32,701 bases of DNA from Caulobacter sp. Its GTDB lineage: Bacteria; Pseudomonadota; Alphaproteobacteria; Caulobacterales; Caulobacteraceae. Under the pieces are notes generated by a model. The model worked only from the letters and a program-made list of their open reading frames with translations, had not been told where the DNA came from and ran no database searches. Below, in pieces: positions 7,815 to 15,274 of the stretch (position 1 is the first letter of the stretch; every line of letters begins with the position of its first letter). The translations under genes and the position numbers were made by a program. The DNA is taken from the NCBI GenBank assembly GCA_028291265.1, contig JAQGIK010000059.1, positions 1 through 32,701 of the forward strand, written 5' to 3'.

Positions 7815-7897
7815 CAGCCCCACTCACACTCGGCGCCCGGGCCAACACGCGCCCGACTCAAACCGCCCGGCTGGCCCCCTGCCCACCGTCGGTTTTT

Positions 7898-7925
7898 ATC
7901 CTAGACGCAGTCGGGCACGGAGCAA
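7898..7925 (-). promoter_or_regulatory. Candidate promoter of the ape-like operon
   Basis: On the minus strand TTGCTC (7920-7925) and TAGGAT (7898-7903) are separated by 16 bp, about 85 nt before the first gene of the lipid operon. Match to consensus is 3/6 and 4/6, so this is only a candidate. Confidence 0.3.
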
Positions 7926-7967
7926 CCTATGAAAGGGGGCGCGGCGGCGAACAACCGCGGCTGTTGC

Positions 7968-9356
7968 CTATTGAGCAACGAAGTTGGCGTGGAAGCCGAA
8001 CGGAATGCGTCGCGGCACGGGGGCCAGGGCGATCGGACCGGCGGCGACGTTGAGGGCGTCGAACACGGCCAGCTCGCTGCTGTCGGTGCGGGGGCGGAAC
8101 AGGATGGTCAGGATCCAGCCGTCGCCCTCGGCCGCCTCGGCCGAGCGGGGCACGAAGATCGGCTCGCCGACGCCGCCCAGACCCTCCTCGGTCCAGAAGC
8201 TGCGCTCCCCCGTGTGGGTGTCGAGGTGGGCCAGGCCGTCGCCGCGGATGTCGCCCGGCCGGCGCTGCTGGCCCGAAAACCAGGCGTGGCGGTGCGGCTG
8301 CTGGGCGCGGCGCTCGTCGATGCGGGGAAATTCGCCGGCCAGGTCGTCGAGGACGATCTCTTCGGCCGTCGGTTGATCGCCCGACAGGTCGATCCTGTAG
8401 CGCAGCGACACCGCCCCGGTCTCACGGCCCGGCGAGCCGTCGGCCAGCGGGAAAAACGGCGCCTGGGGATAGCGCATGACGTCGACGACCAGGGTCTCGC
8501 CCTCTTCCCAGGCGTTGGTCACATGGAAGAGGTAGCCGGCCGAGACCGGGGCCCAGCGCAGGGAGGCGACGCCCTTCTCGCGGTCGATGATGGCCAGCTG
8601 GGCCGGCATCTCCGGCTCCCAGGCGAAGGCCGGCTTGCCGCCCATGGCCCGCTCCAGGCTGCCGGTCAGCGGCAGCAGGGGGATGACCAGATAGCGGTCG
8701 GTCAGGGCGAAGTCGTGAACCATCGAGCAGTAGGGGGCGTCGAAGGTCTCGCGCTTGATCAGTTCGCCGTCGGGGCCGGCGACGCCCCAGCTGACCTTGT
8801 TGGAGAGCGGCATCTCGGCGTCGGCGTAAGCGATAAAGACAAGCTCGCCGGTGCGCGGATCGACCTTGGGGTGGGCGGTGACCTTGCCGCCGAAGTTGCG
8901 GTAGCCGACGGGTTCCAGCGTACCGGCCTCGACCTCGAACGGCGCATGCGCCTCCTCCAGCGCCAGCAGGCGGCCAGCGTGCAGCATGATGTTGGTGTTG
9001 GCCACCCCGCTGTCGGCGCCCATCACCGACGGGTCGGTCAGCATCGGATTGCCCATCGGGCCGTAGAGGCGTTTGCCGGCCGCGTTCTCGGTCTGCCAGC
9101 GCGGGGTGCGGACATAGCGGTTGCGGTAGCGGACCCTTCCGCCCTCGATCTCGAAGGCGTGGACCATGCCGTCGCCGCCGAACCAGTGGTAGGCGCGCTG
9201 GTCGGGCTCGAACTGCGGGTTGGGGCCGATGCGGTAGAGCGTCCCGGAGATGGCCTCCGGCAGGGCGCCGGTCACCGCCAGGTCGAAATCGTCCTCGCTG
9301 CGCACCGGCGCGAAGTTGCCGCGCAGGAAGGGGTTGCCCCGAGATTCGCCGTCCAT
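7968..9356 (-). CDS. Carotenoid cleavage oxygenase family protein
   Basis: This 462-residue protein has the length and architecture of the RPE65/carotenoid oxygenase family, seven-bladed beta-propellers that split C=C bonds using non-haem iron. The four iron-ligand histidines are all visible: His162 (TAHPK), His214 (MVHDF), His278 (LFHVTNA) and His456 (GFHANF, near the C-terminus). FRIGPNP-like YRIGPNP (41-47) is also a family signature. No signal peptide is present. It lies 22 nt after the DUF2855 gene in what looks like a TetR-controlled operon. Bacterial members act on apocarotenoids, stilbenes or lignin-derived compounds; the substrate is not readable here. Confidence 0.93.
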   Translation of the reverse strand: MDGESRGNPFLRGNFAPVRSEDDFDLAVTGALPEAISGTLYRIGPNPQFEPDQRAYHWFGGDGMVHAFEIEGGRVRYRNRYVRTPRWQTENAAGKRLYGPMGNPMLTDPSVMGADSGVANTNIMLHAGRLLALEEAHAPFEVEAGTLEPVGYRNFGGKVTAHPKVDPRTGELVFIAYADAEMPLSNKVSWGVAGPDGELIKRETFDAPYCSMVHDFALTDRYLVIPLLPLTGSLERAMGGKPAFAWEPEMPAQLAIIDREKGVASLRWAPVSAGYLFHVTNAWEEGETLVVDVMRYPQAPFFPLADGSPGRETGAVSLRYRIDLSGDQPTAEEIVLDDLAGEFPRIDERRAQQPHRHAWFSGQQRRPGDIRGDGLAHLDTHTGERSFWTEEGLGGVGEPIFVPRSAEAAEGDGWILTILFRPRTDSSELAVFDALNVAAGPIALAPVPRRIPFGFHANFVAQ

Positions 9357-9378
9357 GGTCCGCTCTCCCGTTGGTGTT

Positions 9379-10431
9379 CTAGAGTTTGACGATCAGCCCG
9401 GTGTCCGGCGCGGCCTTGCCGCCGACCACCGCCGCCCAGGCCCGCGCCAGGCCGTCAGGGCCGTGCACGGTTTCGAGTTTCAGCCAGGGGCTGCCCGCGA
9501 CAAAGTCGGCGAGGTTCTCGCTGAACCGCCGACCGAACTCCGCCGGACCCCATTCCCCTGCTCGCTTGCGGATCTGGTCGGGGGCGAAGAACAGGGCGCG
9601 CGGGGCGCCCGGTAGCTGCGCCTCCTCGGGCGAAGCCTCCCAGTGGGTGACCCCGACGATGGCGCTGTGCACGACGGCATCGGTGAAATGGCGGTGCAGC
9701 CGGCCAATGACCCCCACATTGCCGGCGAAGTCGACGATGACCACCGGGCCATCGACGCCCAGCGTTTCGATGTCGTCGTAGGGGATGACCTTGGCGAAGG
9801 TGCCGAGACCCTTGAGGAATGCGGTGTTGGCCGGCGAGGTCAGGCCGATGACGGCGACGCCGCGCTTCTTGAGCCGGTAGGCGAGACCCAGCGCCGTCTT
9901 GCTCGAGGCGCTGGTCAGGATCACCGACCCCGCGCCGAAGTCGCCGGCCTCCTCCAGGAAGTCGTCGATCAGCCAGCTGGTGCCGAACAGCGGCCGCAGC
10001 AAGGCGCGGTGGTCGTCGGTCGAGGTCGGCTCGGGCGCCTCGGCGTACTGGTTGTAGGTCGGCGGCAGTCCGGCGCGGTGGGCGGCGGCGTCGACATAGC
10101 CCTCGGCGCGCTTTTCCAGCCTGGCGGTGAAGTGGCTCGACATCGGCAGGTAGCCGAACAGGCGCAGGCCGGGCTCGATGCCCTCAGCCTTCGAGGCGAC
10201 GACGGTGGCGAAGCCCCAGACCGGGACACGGCCGAAACCTTCCGGGGCCGGGAAGAACGACCAGTAGCCGAAGGCGTCGCCCATCGCCCCGTAGGTGACG
10301 TTGTTGGCCGTCACCGAGAACCGCTCGACCGCCAGCAGGGCCTCGCCTTCGGCCGGTTCGGCGGCCGGCGCGCTGCGCAGTTCGCCCCTGGTGAGATCGG
10401 CTTTGGCGATGAGGTAGTCCCAGCGGTCCAT
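9379..10431 (-). CDS. DUF2855 family protein (MDR-like)
   Basis: This 350-residue protein resembles the DUF2855 family, which has a medium-chain dehydrogenase/reductase-like fold: an N-terminal GroES-like region (VERFSVTANNVTYGAMGD, about 36-53) and a nucleotide-binding half with ILTSASSKTALGLAY (about 171-185). The zinc ligands of alcohol dehydrogenases are not evident. The family is of uncertain function and often lies beside esterases, carotenoid oxygenases or TetR regulators in catabolic contexts. It is the first gene of the operon that diverges from the TetR gene, with the operator-like repeats just upstream. Confidence 0.85.
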   Translation of the reverse strand: MDRWDYLIAKADLTRGELRSAPAAEPAEGEALLAVERFSVTANNVTYGAMGDAFGYWSFFPAPEGFGRVPVWGFATVVASKAEGIEPGLRLFGYLPMSSHFTARLEKRAEGYVDAAAHRAGLPPTYNQYAEAPEPTSTDDHRALLRPLFGTSWLIDDFLEEAGDFGAGSVILTSASSKTALGLAYRLKKRGVAVIGLTSPANTAFLKGLGTFAKVIPYDDIETLGVDGPVVIVDFAGNVGVIGRLHRHFTDAVVHSAIVGVTHWEASPEEAQLPGAPRALFFAPDQIRKRAGEWGPAEFGRRFSENLADFVAGSPWLKLETVHGPDGLARAWAAVVGGKAAPDTGLIVKL

Positions 10432-10444
10432 GGCGTCCTCGTTA

Positions 10445-10470
10445 TTTACGATGTAAACTTATAATGTAAG
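10445..10470. promoter_or_regulatory. Operator-like repeats between DUF2855 and the TetR gene
   Basis: TTTAC-GAT-GTAAA (10445-10457) is immediately followed by CTTA-TAATG-TAAG (10458-10470), two adjacent inverted repeats. The half-site ATGTAA recurs exactly 13 bp apart (10451 and 10464). The 78-nt divergent intergenic region is AT-rich compared with its surroundings. This is the usual place and form of a TetR autoregulatory operator, so the adjacent repressor probably binds here. Confidence 0.65.
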
Positions 10471-10509
10471 CTATAGGCTCTGACAACAGCTTCTCATTGT
10501 TTTGTGTCC

Positions 10510-11112
10510 ATGCCCCGCGCCCTTTCCCCCTCCCAGGTCGAAGACTTCCGTGAACGGCTCTGCGCCGCCGCCGAGCACCTGTTCGCCGAGCACGGCCCCG
10601 AGGCGGTGACCATGCGCCAGCTGGCCGCCGAACTGGGGGTCAGTCCGATGACCCCCTACCGCTACTTCAAGGACAAGGACGACATCCTGGCCGCCGTCCG
10701 CGCCAGCGGCTTTGCCCGTTTCGCCGACGCCATGGAGGCGGCCTTCCGGTCCGAGACCGATCCGGTGGCGATCTCCGAGGCGGTGGGCCGCGCCTACGTC
10801 CGCTTCGCGCTGGAGCAGTCCGACGCCTACCGCCTGATGTTCGACCTGTCGCAGCCCAACGAGGCCGACTATCCCGAGCTGGTGGCCGCCAGCGGCCGGG
10901 CCCGGGCGATGATGGTCGCCCAGGCCAGGGGGCTGATCGACAGCGGCCAGGCCAAGGGCGATCCGGAGATGATCGCCCATATCCTCTGGGCCAACCTGCA
11001 CGGCGGGCTGGTGCTGCAACTGGCCGGCAAGCTGTCGCCGACCCTCGACCCCTCGGCGCTGCGCCGGGCCGCCTTCCAGACCCTGCTCAAAGGGCTCGCC
11101 CGCGACGATTGA
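10510..11112 (+). CDS. TetR/AcrR family transcriptional regulator
   Basis: This is a 200-residue regulator. Its N-terminal helix-turn-helix (VTMRQLAAELGVSPMTPYRY, residues 33-52) is typical TetR, and the C-terminal half is a helical ligand-binding and dimerisation domain of the WHG type (residues about 75-195). The start is either ATG at 10510 or an in-frame GTG at 10504; no Shine-Dalgarno is seen, so it may be translated with a very short or weak leader. It diverges from the DUF2855/carotenoid oxygenase operon and likely represses it and itself. Confidence 0.92.
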   Translation: MPRALSPSQVEDFRERLCAAAEHLFAEHGPEAVTMRQLAAELGVSPMTPYRYFKDKDDILAAVRASGFARFADAMEAAFRSETDPVAISEAVGRAYVRFALEQSDAYRLMFDLSQPNEADYPELVAASGRARAMMVAQARGLIDSGQAKGDPEMIAHILWANLHGGLVLQLAGKLSPTLDPSALRRAAFQTLLKGLARDD

Positions 11113-11173
11113 CCCGTTGCCCGGCAAGGCCTCGCCGCGATAGGGTGAGGGCAGTGTCTTGAGGGGGTTTCCG

Positions 11174-12250
11174 ATGTCCAGCGCCAACACCATCGCCGAC
11201 GAACTCGCCGCCGCCGCAGCCGGCGACGACCAGGACGCCCTCGGCCTGCTGCTCGACGATGTCACCCTGCTGGCTCTGGACGATCCCGACGCCGACAACC
11301 AGATCCTCGGCAGCGGGGCCAACGACGTCTTCAACGGCGACGACGGCAACGACACCATCGACGGCATGCGCGGCGACGACGTCCTGAACGGCGGCGAGGG
11401 CAGCGACCACCTGTTCGGCTGGGGCGACGAGGACACGCTCAATGGCGGCGAGGGCATCGACTTCCTCGACGGCGGCCGCGGCAAGGACACCCTGAACGGC
11501 GACAACGGGAACGACGAACTCTACGGCCAGCGCGGTGTCGACACGCTCAAGGGCGGGGCCGGCGAAGACAAGCTGTATGGCGGCCAAGGTCGCGACAACC
11601 TCGATGGCGGGGCCGGCGTCGACTATCTGGACGGCGGCGTCGGCGACGACACCTACATCGTCGACGTGGTCGGCGACGTGCTGCACGAGGCCCGCCTGGC
11701 CGGCCGCGACACCGTCGAATCGGCCGTCACCTGGACCCTCGGCGCCTTCTTCGAGGAACTGGAGCTGACCGGCACGACCGCGGTCGACGCGACCGGCAAC
11801 GGGGTCGGCAACAAGCTGACCGGCAACAGCGGGGCCAACAAGCTGCTCGGCCTCGATGGCAATGACACCCTGGCCGGCGGGGCGGGCGTCGACAGCCTGA
11901 CCGGCGGCCGCGGCAACGACCGCATGGCGGGCGGAGCCGGGGCCGACACCTTCATCCTCACCGCCGACAGCCTTGGCCCGCACATGCATGAGAAGGACCG
12001 CATCAGCGACTTCTCCAACGGCGACGGCGACCTGATCAACCTGACCGCCATCGACGCCGACTCCACCACGGACGGCGACCAGGCGTTCACGGCGGTGGCG
12101 AAATTCAGCGGCGTGGCCGGCGAAATGGCCCTCAGCTACAAGGGCGGAACCACCACCCTTAAGCTGGACGTCGATGGCGACGGCAAGGCCGACTACACGC
12201 TGAAGATCAACGGCGACCTGACCACGCACACCGGAACCTGGCTGCTCTAG
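11174..12250 (+). CDS. RTX calcium-binding protein with serralysin-type C-terminus
   Basis: This is a 358-residue protein with no Sec signal peptide. Residues about 45-160 hold some ten nonapeptide repeats of GGxGxDxLx type (for example GGEGSDHLF, GGEGIDFLD, GGAGEDKLY), with a second cluster at about 226-258 (LDGNDTLAG, GGAGVDSLT, GGRGNDRMA). Residues about 259-358 match the C-terminal secretion domain of M10 serralysin-like RTX proteins. RTX proteins leave the cell by type I secretion and fold on binding external calcium. No protease or other catalytic domain is present, and no type I transporter is in the window, so the role is unknown. GAGGGG precedes the ATG; a TTG at 11159 is less likely. 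Confidence 0.9.
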   Translation: MSSANTIADELAAAAAGDDQDALGLLLDDVTLLALDDPDADNQILGSGANDVFNGDDGNDTIDGMRGDDVLNGGEGSDHLFGWGDEDTLNGGEGIDFLDGGRGKDTLNGDNGNDELYGQRGVDTLKGGAGEDKLYGGQGRDNLDGGAGVDYLDGGVGDDTYIVDVVGDVLHEARLAGRDTVESAVTWTLGAFFEELELTGTTAVDATGNGVGNKLTGNSGANKLLGLDGNDTLAGGAGVDSLTGGRGNDRMAGGAGADTFILTADSLGPHMHEKDRISDFSNGDGDLINLTAIDADSTTDGDQAFTAVAKFSGVAGEMALSYKGGTTTLKLDVDGDGKADYTLKINGDLTTHTGTWLL

Positions 12251-12307
12251 TCGGATCGACCGCAGGCTTCAGGCGTTTGGGTGGGAACCAGTAACGGAGT
12301 TCCGCCC

Positions 12308-12685
12308 ATGCCCGCCGCCACAGGCCCCGCCTATGTTCCCGCCCGCCCCGACGGCGCCGCCAACGACAGCGGCGGCGCCTTCAGTTTCCTCGACCGCTTC
12401 TTCGGCGCCGGCGCCCGCGAGGCGGTGACCGAGAAGGCGCTCGACGCCCGCGCCGCGGTCGCCGGAAGGGCGCAGGACGCCCGCGCCAACCTGTCCGCCG
12501 CCGGGACCAATCTGGCCGCCACCGCCCGGGCCCATCCGGTGCTCGCCGTGCTGACCGTGGTCGGCGGCATCGCCGCCATAGCCCTGCTGGCCAATCCGGC
12601 CACCCGCCGGGCGGCGATCGCCGGCGGAACGGCCCTGTGGGGCAAGTACGGCGACAGGCTGCCCGGCCTTCTGCCCAAGCCCTGA
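12308..12685 (+). CDS. Small single-helix membrane protein
   Basis: This is a 125-residue protein starting at the ATG at 12308, with GGAG 8-11 nt upstream. It has an amphipathic, Ala-rich helical region (about 30-75) that contains RAQDARANL-type repeats, then one hydrophobic segment (about 78-96: LAVLTVVGGIAAIALLA) followed by a basic turn. The layout resembles small inner-membrane stress proteins of the ElaB/YqjD kind, but similarity is only general. No functional assignment is made. Confidence 0.65.
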   Translation: MPAATGPAYVPARPDGAANDSGGAFSFLDRFFGAGAREAVTEKALDARAAVAGRAQDARANLSAAGTNLAATARAHPVLAVLTVVGGIAAIALLANPATRRAAIAGGTALWGKYGDRLPGLLPKP

Positions 12686-12712
12686 TCTACCCAACTGTCA
12701 CAGAGCATGCGA

Positions 12713-12742
12713 AACCCCGGAGGCCTTCACGTCTTCGGGGTT
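12713..12742 (+). other. Hairpin directly before the DUF885 start codon
   Basis: AACCCCGGAGG (12713-12723) pairs with TCTTCGGGGTT (12732-12742), including two G-U pairs, around an 8-nt loop. It ends 4 nt before the ATG at 12747. The only G-rich stretch that could serve as a ribosome-binding site (CGGGG) lies inside the stem, so translation could be structure-controlled; it may also simply end the previous transcript. Confidence 0.5.
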
Positions 12743-12746
12743 CTCC

Positions 12747-14039
12747 ATGTTCAAGCGCCTGCTGCCCGTCCTCGCCGCCTGCCTGCTGACCGCCTGCGCC
12801 GGCGTCGCCAGGGCCGCCCCCGACACCCTGGACGCCATCGCCACCGACTTCGTGAAACTGAGCCTGGAAGCCGGCGTCCGCGAAGACGGCTACGTCGACG
12901 CCTACTACGGCCCGCCCGAATGGCAGGAGGCCGCCAAGGCCAATCCCCGCGATCAGGCGACCCTGCGCAAGGACGCCCGCGCCCTCTCCGCCCGCCTCGC
13001 CGCCCTGCCCGCCGCCACCGACCCGCTGGTCCAGCGCCGCCGCCTCGTCCTGACCGGCCAGCTGAAGGCCGCCGACGTCCGCCTCTCGATGGCGCTGGGC
13101 GACAGGTTCAAGTTCGCCGACGAGGCCGAGGGCCTGTTCGGCATCCGCCCGCAGCTGAAGCCCCTGTCGTCCTACGACCCCATCCTGGCCCGTATCGAGG
13201 CCCTGGTTCCCGGCGAGGGCCCGCTGTCGCAGCGCGTCGACGCCTTCCAGAACCGCTTCATCATCCCCACCGACAAACTGGAGCCGGTCATGCGGGCCGG
13301 CATCGCCGAATGCCGCAAGCGCACCGCCCGGCACATCGCCCTGCCCGCCGACGAGCAGTTCACCCTCGAGTTCGTGACGGGCAAGAGTTGGTCGGGCTAC
13401 AACTGGTACAAGGGCAATGCGACCAGCCTGATCCAGGTCAACACCGACCTGCCGATCCGCATCGGCCGGGCCATCGACCTGGGCTGCCACGAAGGCTACC
13501 CGGGCCACCACGCCCTCAACATGCTGCTCGAGCAGAAGCTGGCCAAGGGCCGGGGCTGGATCGAATACACCGTCTATCCGCTGTACAGCCCGATGTCGCT
13601 GATCGCCGAGGGCACCGCCAACTACGGCATCGACCTGGCCTTCCCGCTCAGCGACAAGATCGGCTTCGAGCGCGACGTGCTGTTCCCGCTGGCCGGCCTC
13701 GACCCGTCCACCGCCGCCACCCAGGTGGCGCTGGGCGAGGCGACCAAGGACCTGGCCGGGGCCCGCCTGACCATCGCCCAGATGTATCTCGACGGCGAAA
13801 TCGACCGCGAGACCGCCATCAATCTCGCCCAGAAATACCAGCTGGTCAGCCGCCCCCGCGCCGAGCAGTCGATCAGCTTCACCGAGACCTACCGCAGCTA
13901 TGTCATCAACTACGGCCTCGGCCAGGACATGAGCCAGGCCTATGTCGAGGCCGCCGCCCCCGACCAGGACGGCCGCTGGAAGGCTTTCGAACGGCTGATC
14001 TCGGAACCGACCGTCCCGGCCGATTTGCTGAAGCGCTGA
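12747..14039 (+). CDS. DUF885 family lipoprotein, probable metallopeptidase
   Basis: This is a 430-residue protein. A lipoprotein signal peptide ends in the lipobox LTAC (14-17), so Cys17 should be lipidated. The DUF885 family is peptidase-like: here the zinc-site motif HEGYPGHH (248-255) and the downstream glutamate in AEGTANYG (287-294, Glu288) are both present, consistent with a gluzincin-type active site. It is probably anchored in the periplasm, cleaving peptides. It is preceded by a strong hairpin and has no obvious ribosome-binding site outside it. Confidence 0.88.
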   Translation: MFKRLLPVLAACLLTACAGVARAAPDTLDAIATDFVKLSLEAGVREDGYVDAYYGPPEWQEAAKANPRDQATLRKDARALSARLAALPAATDPLVQRRRLVLTGQLKAADVRLSMALGDRFKFADEAEGLFGIRPQLKPLSSYDPILARIEALVPGEGPLSQRVDAFQNRFIIPTDKLEPVMRAGIAECRKRTARHIALPADEQFTLEFVTGKSWSGYNWYKGNATSLIQVNTDLPIRIGRAIDLGCHEGYPGHHALNMLLEQKLAKGRGWIEYTVYPLYSPMSLIAEGTANYGIDLAFPLSDKIGFERDVLFPLAGLDPSTAATQVALGEATKDLAGARLTIAQMYLDGEIDRETAINLAQKYQLVSRPRAEQSISFTETYRSYVINYGLGQDMSQAYVEAAAPDQDGRWKAFERLISEPTVPADLLKR

Positions 14040-14106
14040 TCGCCTGCTAGAGAGCGCCGTTCCTCGGGCGACAGCCCGCCAACCCCTGCGAACAGGAGAG
14101 TGACCC

Positions 14107-14196
14107 ATGCCCTACGCACCCGCTCACCTGACATCGCAACAAGGTTGGAATGAAACCCAGAAAGCTTCTGGCGTGGCTGCGAGCCGCGCTCTCTAG
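14107..14196 (+). CDS. Possible 29-codon leader ORF
   Basis: An ORF of 29 residues (begins MPYAPAHLTSQQG) has the best ribosome-binding site of this region, AGGAGAG 6 nt before its ATG. It overlaps the start of the next small gene by 47 nt in another frame. It may be a translated leader or a coupling ORF. No similarity is recognised, and it could be non-coding, so the confidence is low. Confidence 0.4.
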   Translation: MPYAPAHLTSQQGWNETQKASGVAASRAL

Positions 14197-14302
14197 ACTT
14201 CGCCCTCGGGCTCACGACATCACCAAGGACAAAGCCGACATCCGGCGCAGCGTTCGGCTGTCCCGCCACCTGATGCGGGACATCGGGGCCGACGACGGCT
14301 GA
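14150..14302 (+). CDS. DUF1127-like small basic protein
   Basis: This ORF encodes 50 residues. The start is MKPRKLLAWLRAALSRL, an Arg/Lys-rich amphipathic helix, and the end is LSRHLMRDIGADDG. The C-terminal pattern of two helical turns with RDIG resembles DUF1127 (YjiS-like) small proteins, which are common in alphaproteobacteria and linked to RNA metabolism or phosphate and stress responses. AAGGTTGGA precedes the ATG as a weak ribosome-binding site. It lies 36 nt before the cation transporter. Confidence 0.6.
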   Translation: MKPRKLLAWLRAALSRLRPRAHDITKDKADIRRSVRLSRHLMRDIGADDG

Positions 14303-14338
14303 AGGGGAACACCGGCCGCCGCCACGCCTTCTGACCGC

Positions 14339-15274
14339 ATGGCCAGCGATTCCAGAGGCGCGATCTATGCAGCGGCGGCCGGCAACCTGGCCATCGCCGT
14401 CAGCAAGGCCGTCGCCTTCGGCTTCACCGGCAGCTCGGCGATGCTGACCGAGGCCGTCCACTCCCTGGTCGACACCGGCAATCAGGGCCTGCTGCTGCTC
14501 GGCCTACGTCGGGCGTCCCGGCCGCCCGACGCCGGCCATCCGTTCGGCCACGGCATGGAACTCTATTTCTGGTCGTTCGTCGTCGCGCTGATGATCTTCG
14601 CCCTCGGCGGCGCCTTCTCGATCTATGAGGGGTTCCTCAAGGTCCGCGAGCCCGAGCCCCTGCGCCAGGCCTGGATCAACTTCCTGGTGCTGGGCCTGGC
14701 TATCCTGTTCGAGGGCGGCAGCTTCCTGGTGGCATGGCGCGAGCACCGGCGGCGTACGCCGTCGGGGCGGTTCTTCGCCAATGTCAGGGCCAGCAAGGAT
14801 CCCAGCCTGTTCGCCGTGCTGCTTGAGGACGGGGCGGCCCTGACCGGGCTGGTGTTCGCCCTGCTCGGCGTCACCGGCGCCAGCCTGGGGCTGGTCTGGG
14901 CCGACGGCGCGGCCTCCATCGCCATCGGCCTGCTGCTGACGGCGGTGGCGGTGTTCATGGCCAACGAGACCCGCAGCCTGCTGACCGGCGAGGCGGCCAG
15001 CGGCGCGGTGGTGGCGGAGGTCCGGCGCATCCTCGAGACCGACCCGGCCGTGGTCGAGGTCGTCGAGATCCTCAGCCTGCATCTGGGGCCGCAGGAGGTT
15101 CTAGTCGGGGTCACCATCGACTTTCGCGACGACCTGCCCGGCGGCGAGATCGAGGAGGTCGCCCACCGGCTGAGCCGCGACATCCAGGCCAGCCAACCGG
15201 AGATCACCCGCCTGTTCCTGCGCCCCGGCCGGCTGAGCGAGCCGGTGCCGGACCCGGTCATCCTCGACTACTAG
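14339..15274 (+). CDS. Cation diffusion facilitator family transporter
   Basis: This is a 311-residue inner-membrane transporter with about six helices in residues 8-210 and a cytoplasmic ferredoxin-like C-terminal domain (about 220-300). Helix 2 carries EAVHSLVDT (His41 and Asp45, metal site), followed by GHPFGHGMELYFWSF (66-80). Helix 5 carries EDGAAL (163-168) in place of the classic HxxxD; this ED-type site is seen in the SLC30A9-like branch. These carriers exchange Zn2+, Mn2+, Fe2+ or Co2+ for protons; the exact metal cannot be predicted. The start at 14339 has no clear Shine-Dalgarno. Its stop codon overlaps the convergent attH-like stop (CTAG). Confidence 0.92.
   Translation: MASDSRGAIYAAAAGNLAIAVSKAVAFGFTGSSAMLTEAVHSLVDTGNQGLLLLGLRRASRPPDAGHPFGHGMELYFWSFVVALMIFALGGAFSIYEGFLKVREPEPLRQAWINFLVLGLAILFEGGSFLVAWREHRRRTPSGRFFANVRASKDPSLFAVLLEDGAALTGLVFALLGVTGASLGLVWADGAASIAIGLLLTAVAVFMANETRSLLTGEAASGAVVAEVRRILETDPAVVEVVEILSLHLGPQEVLVGVTIDFRDDLPGGEIEEVAHRLSRDIQASQPEITRLFLRPGRLSEPVPDPVILDY

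Noticed and set aside
11300..11650. DNA-level tandem repeat
   Set aside because: The periodicity is explained by the RTX nonapeptide coding repeats.
15271..15274. Shared CTAG between convergent stop codons (also at 25638-25641)
   Set aside because: Overlapping stop codons between convergent genes are common in compact genomes and need no special explanation.
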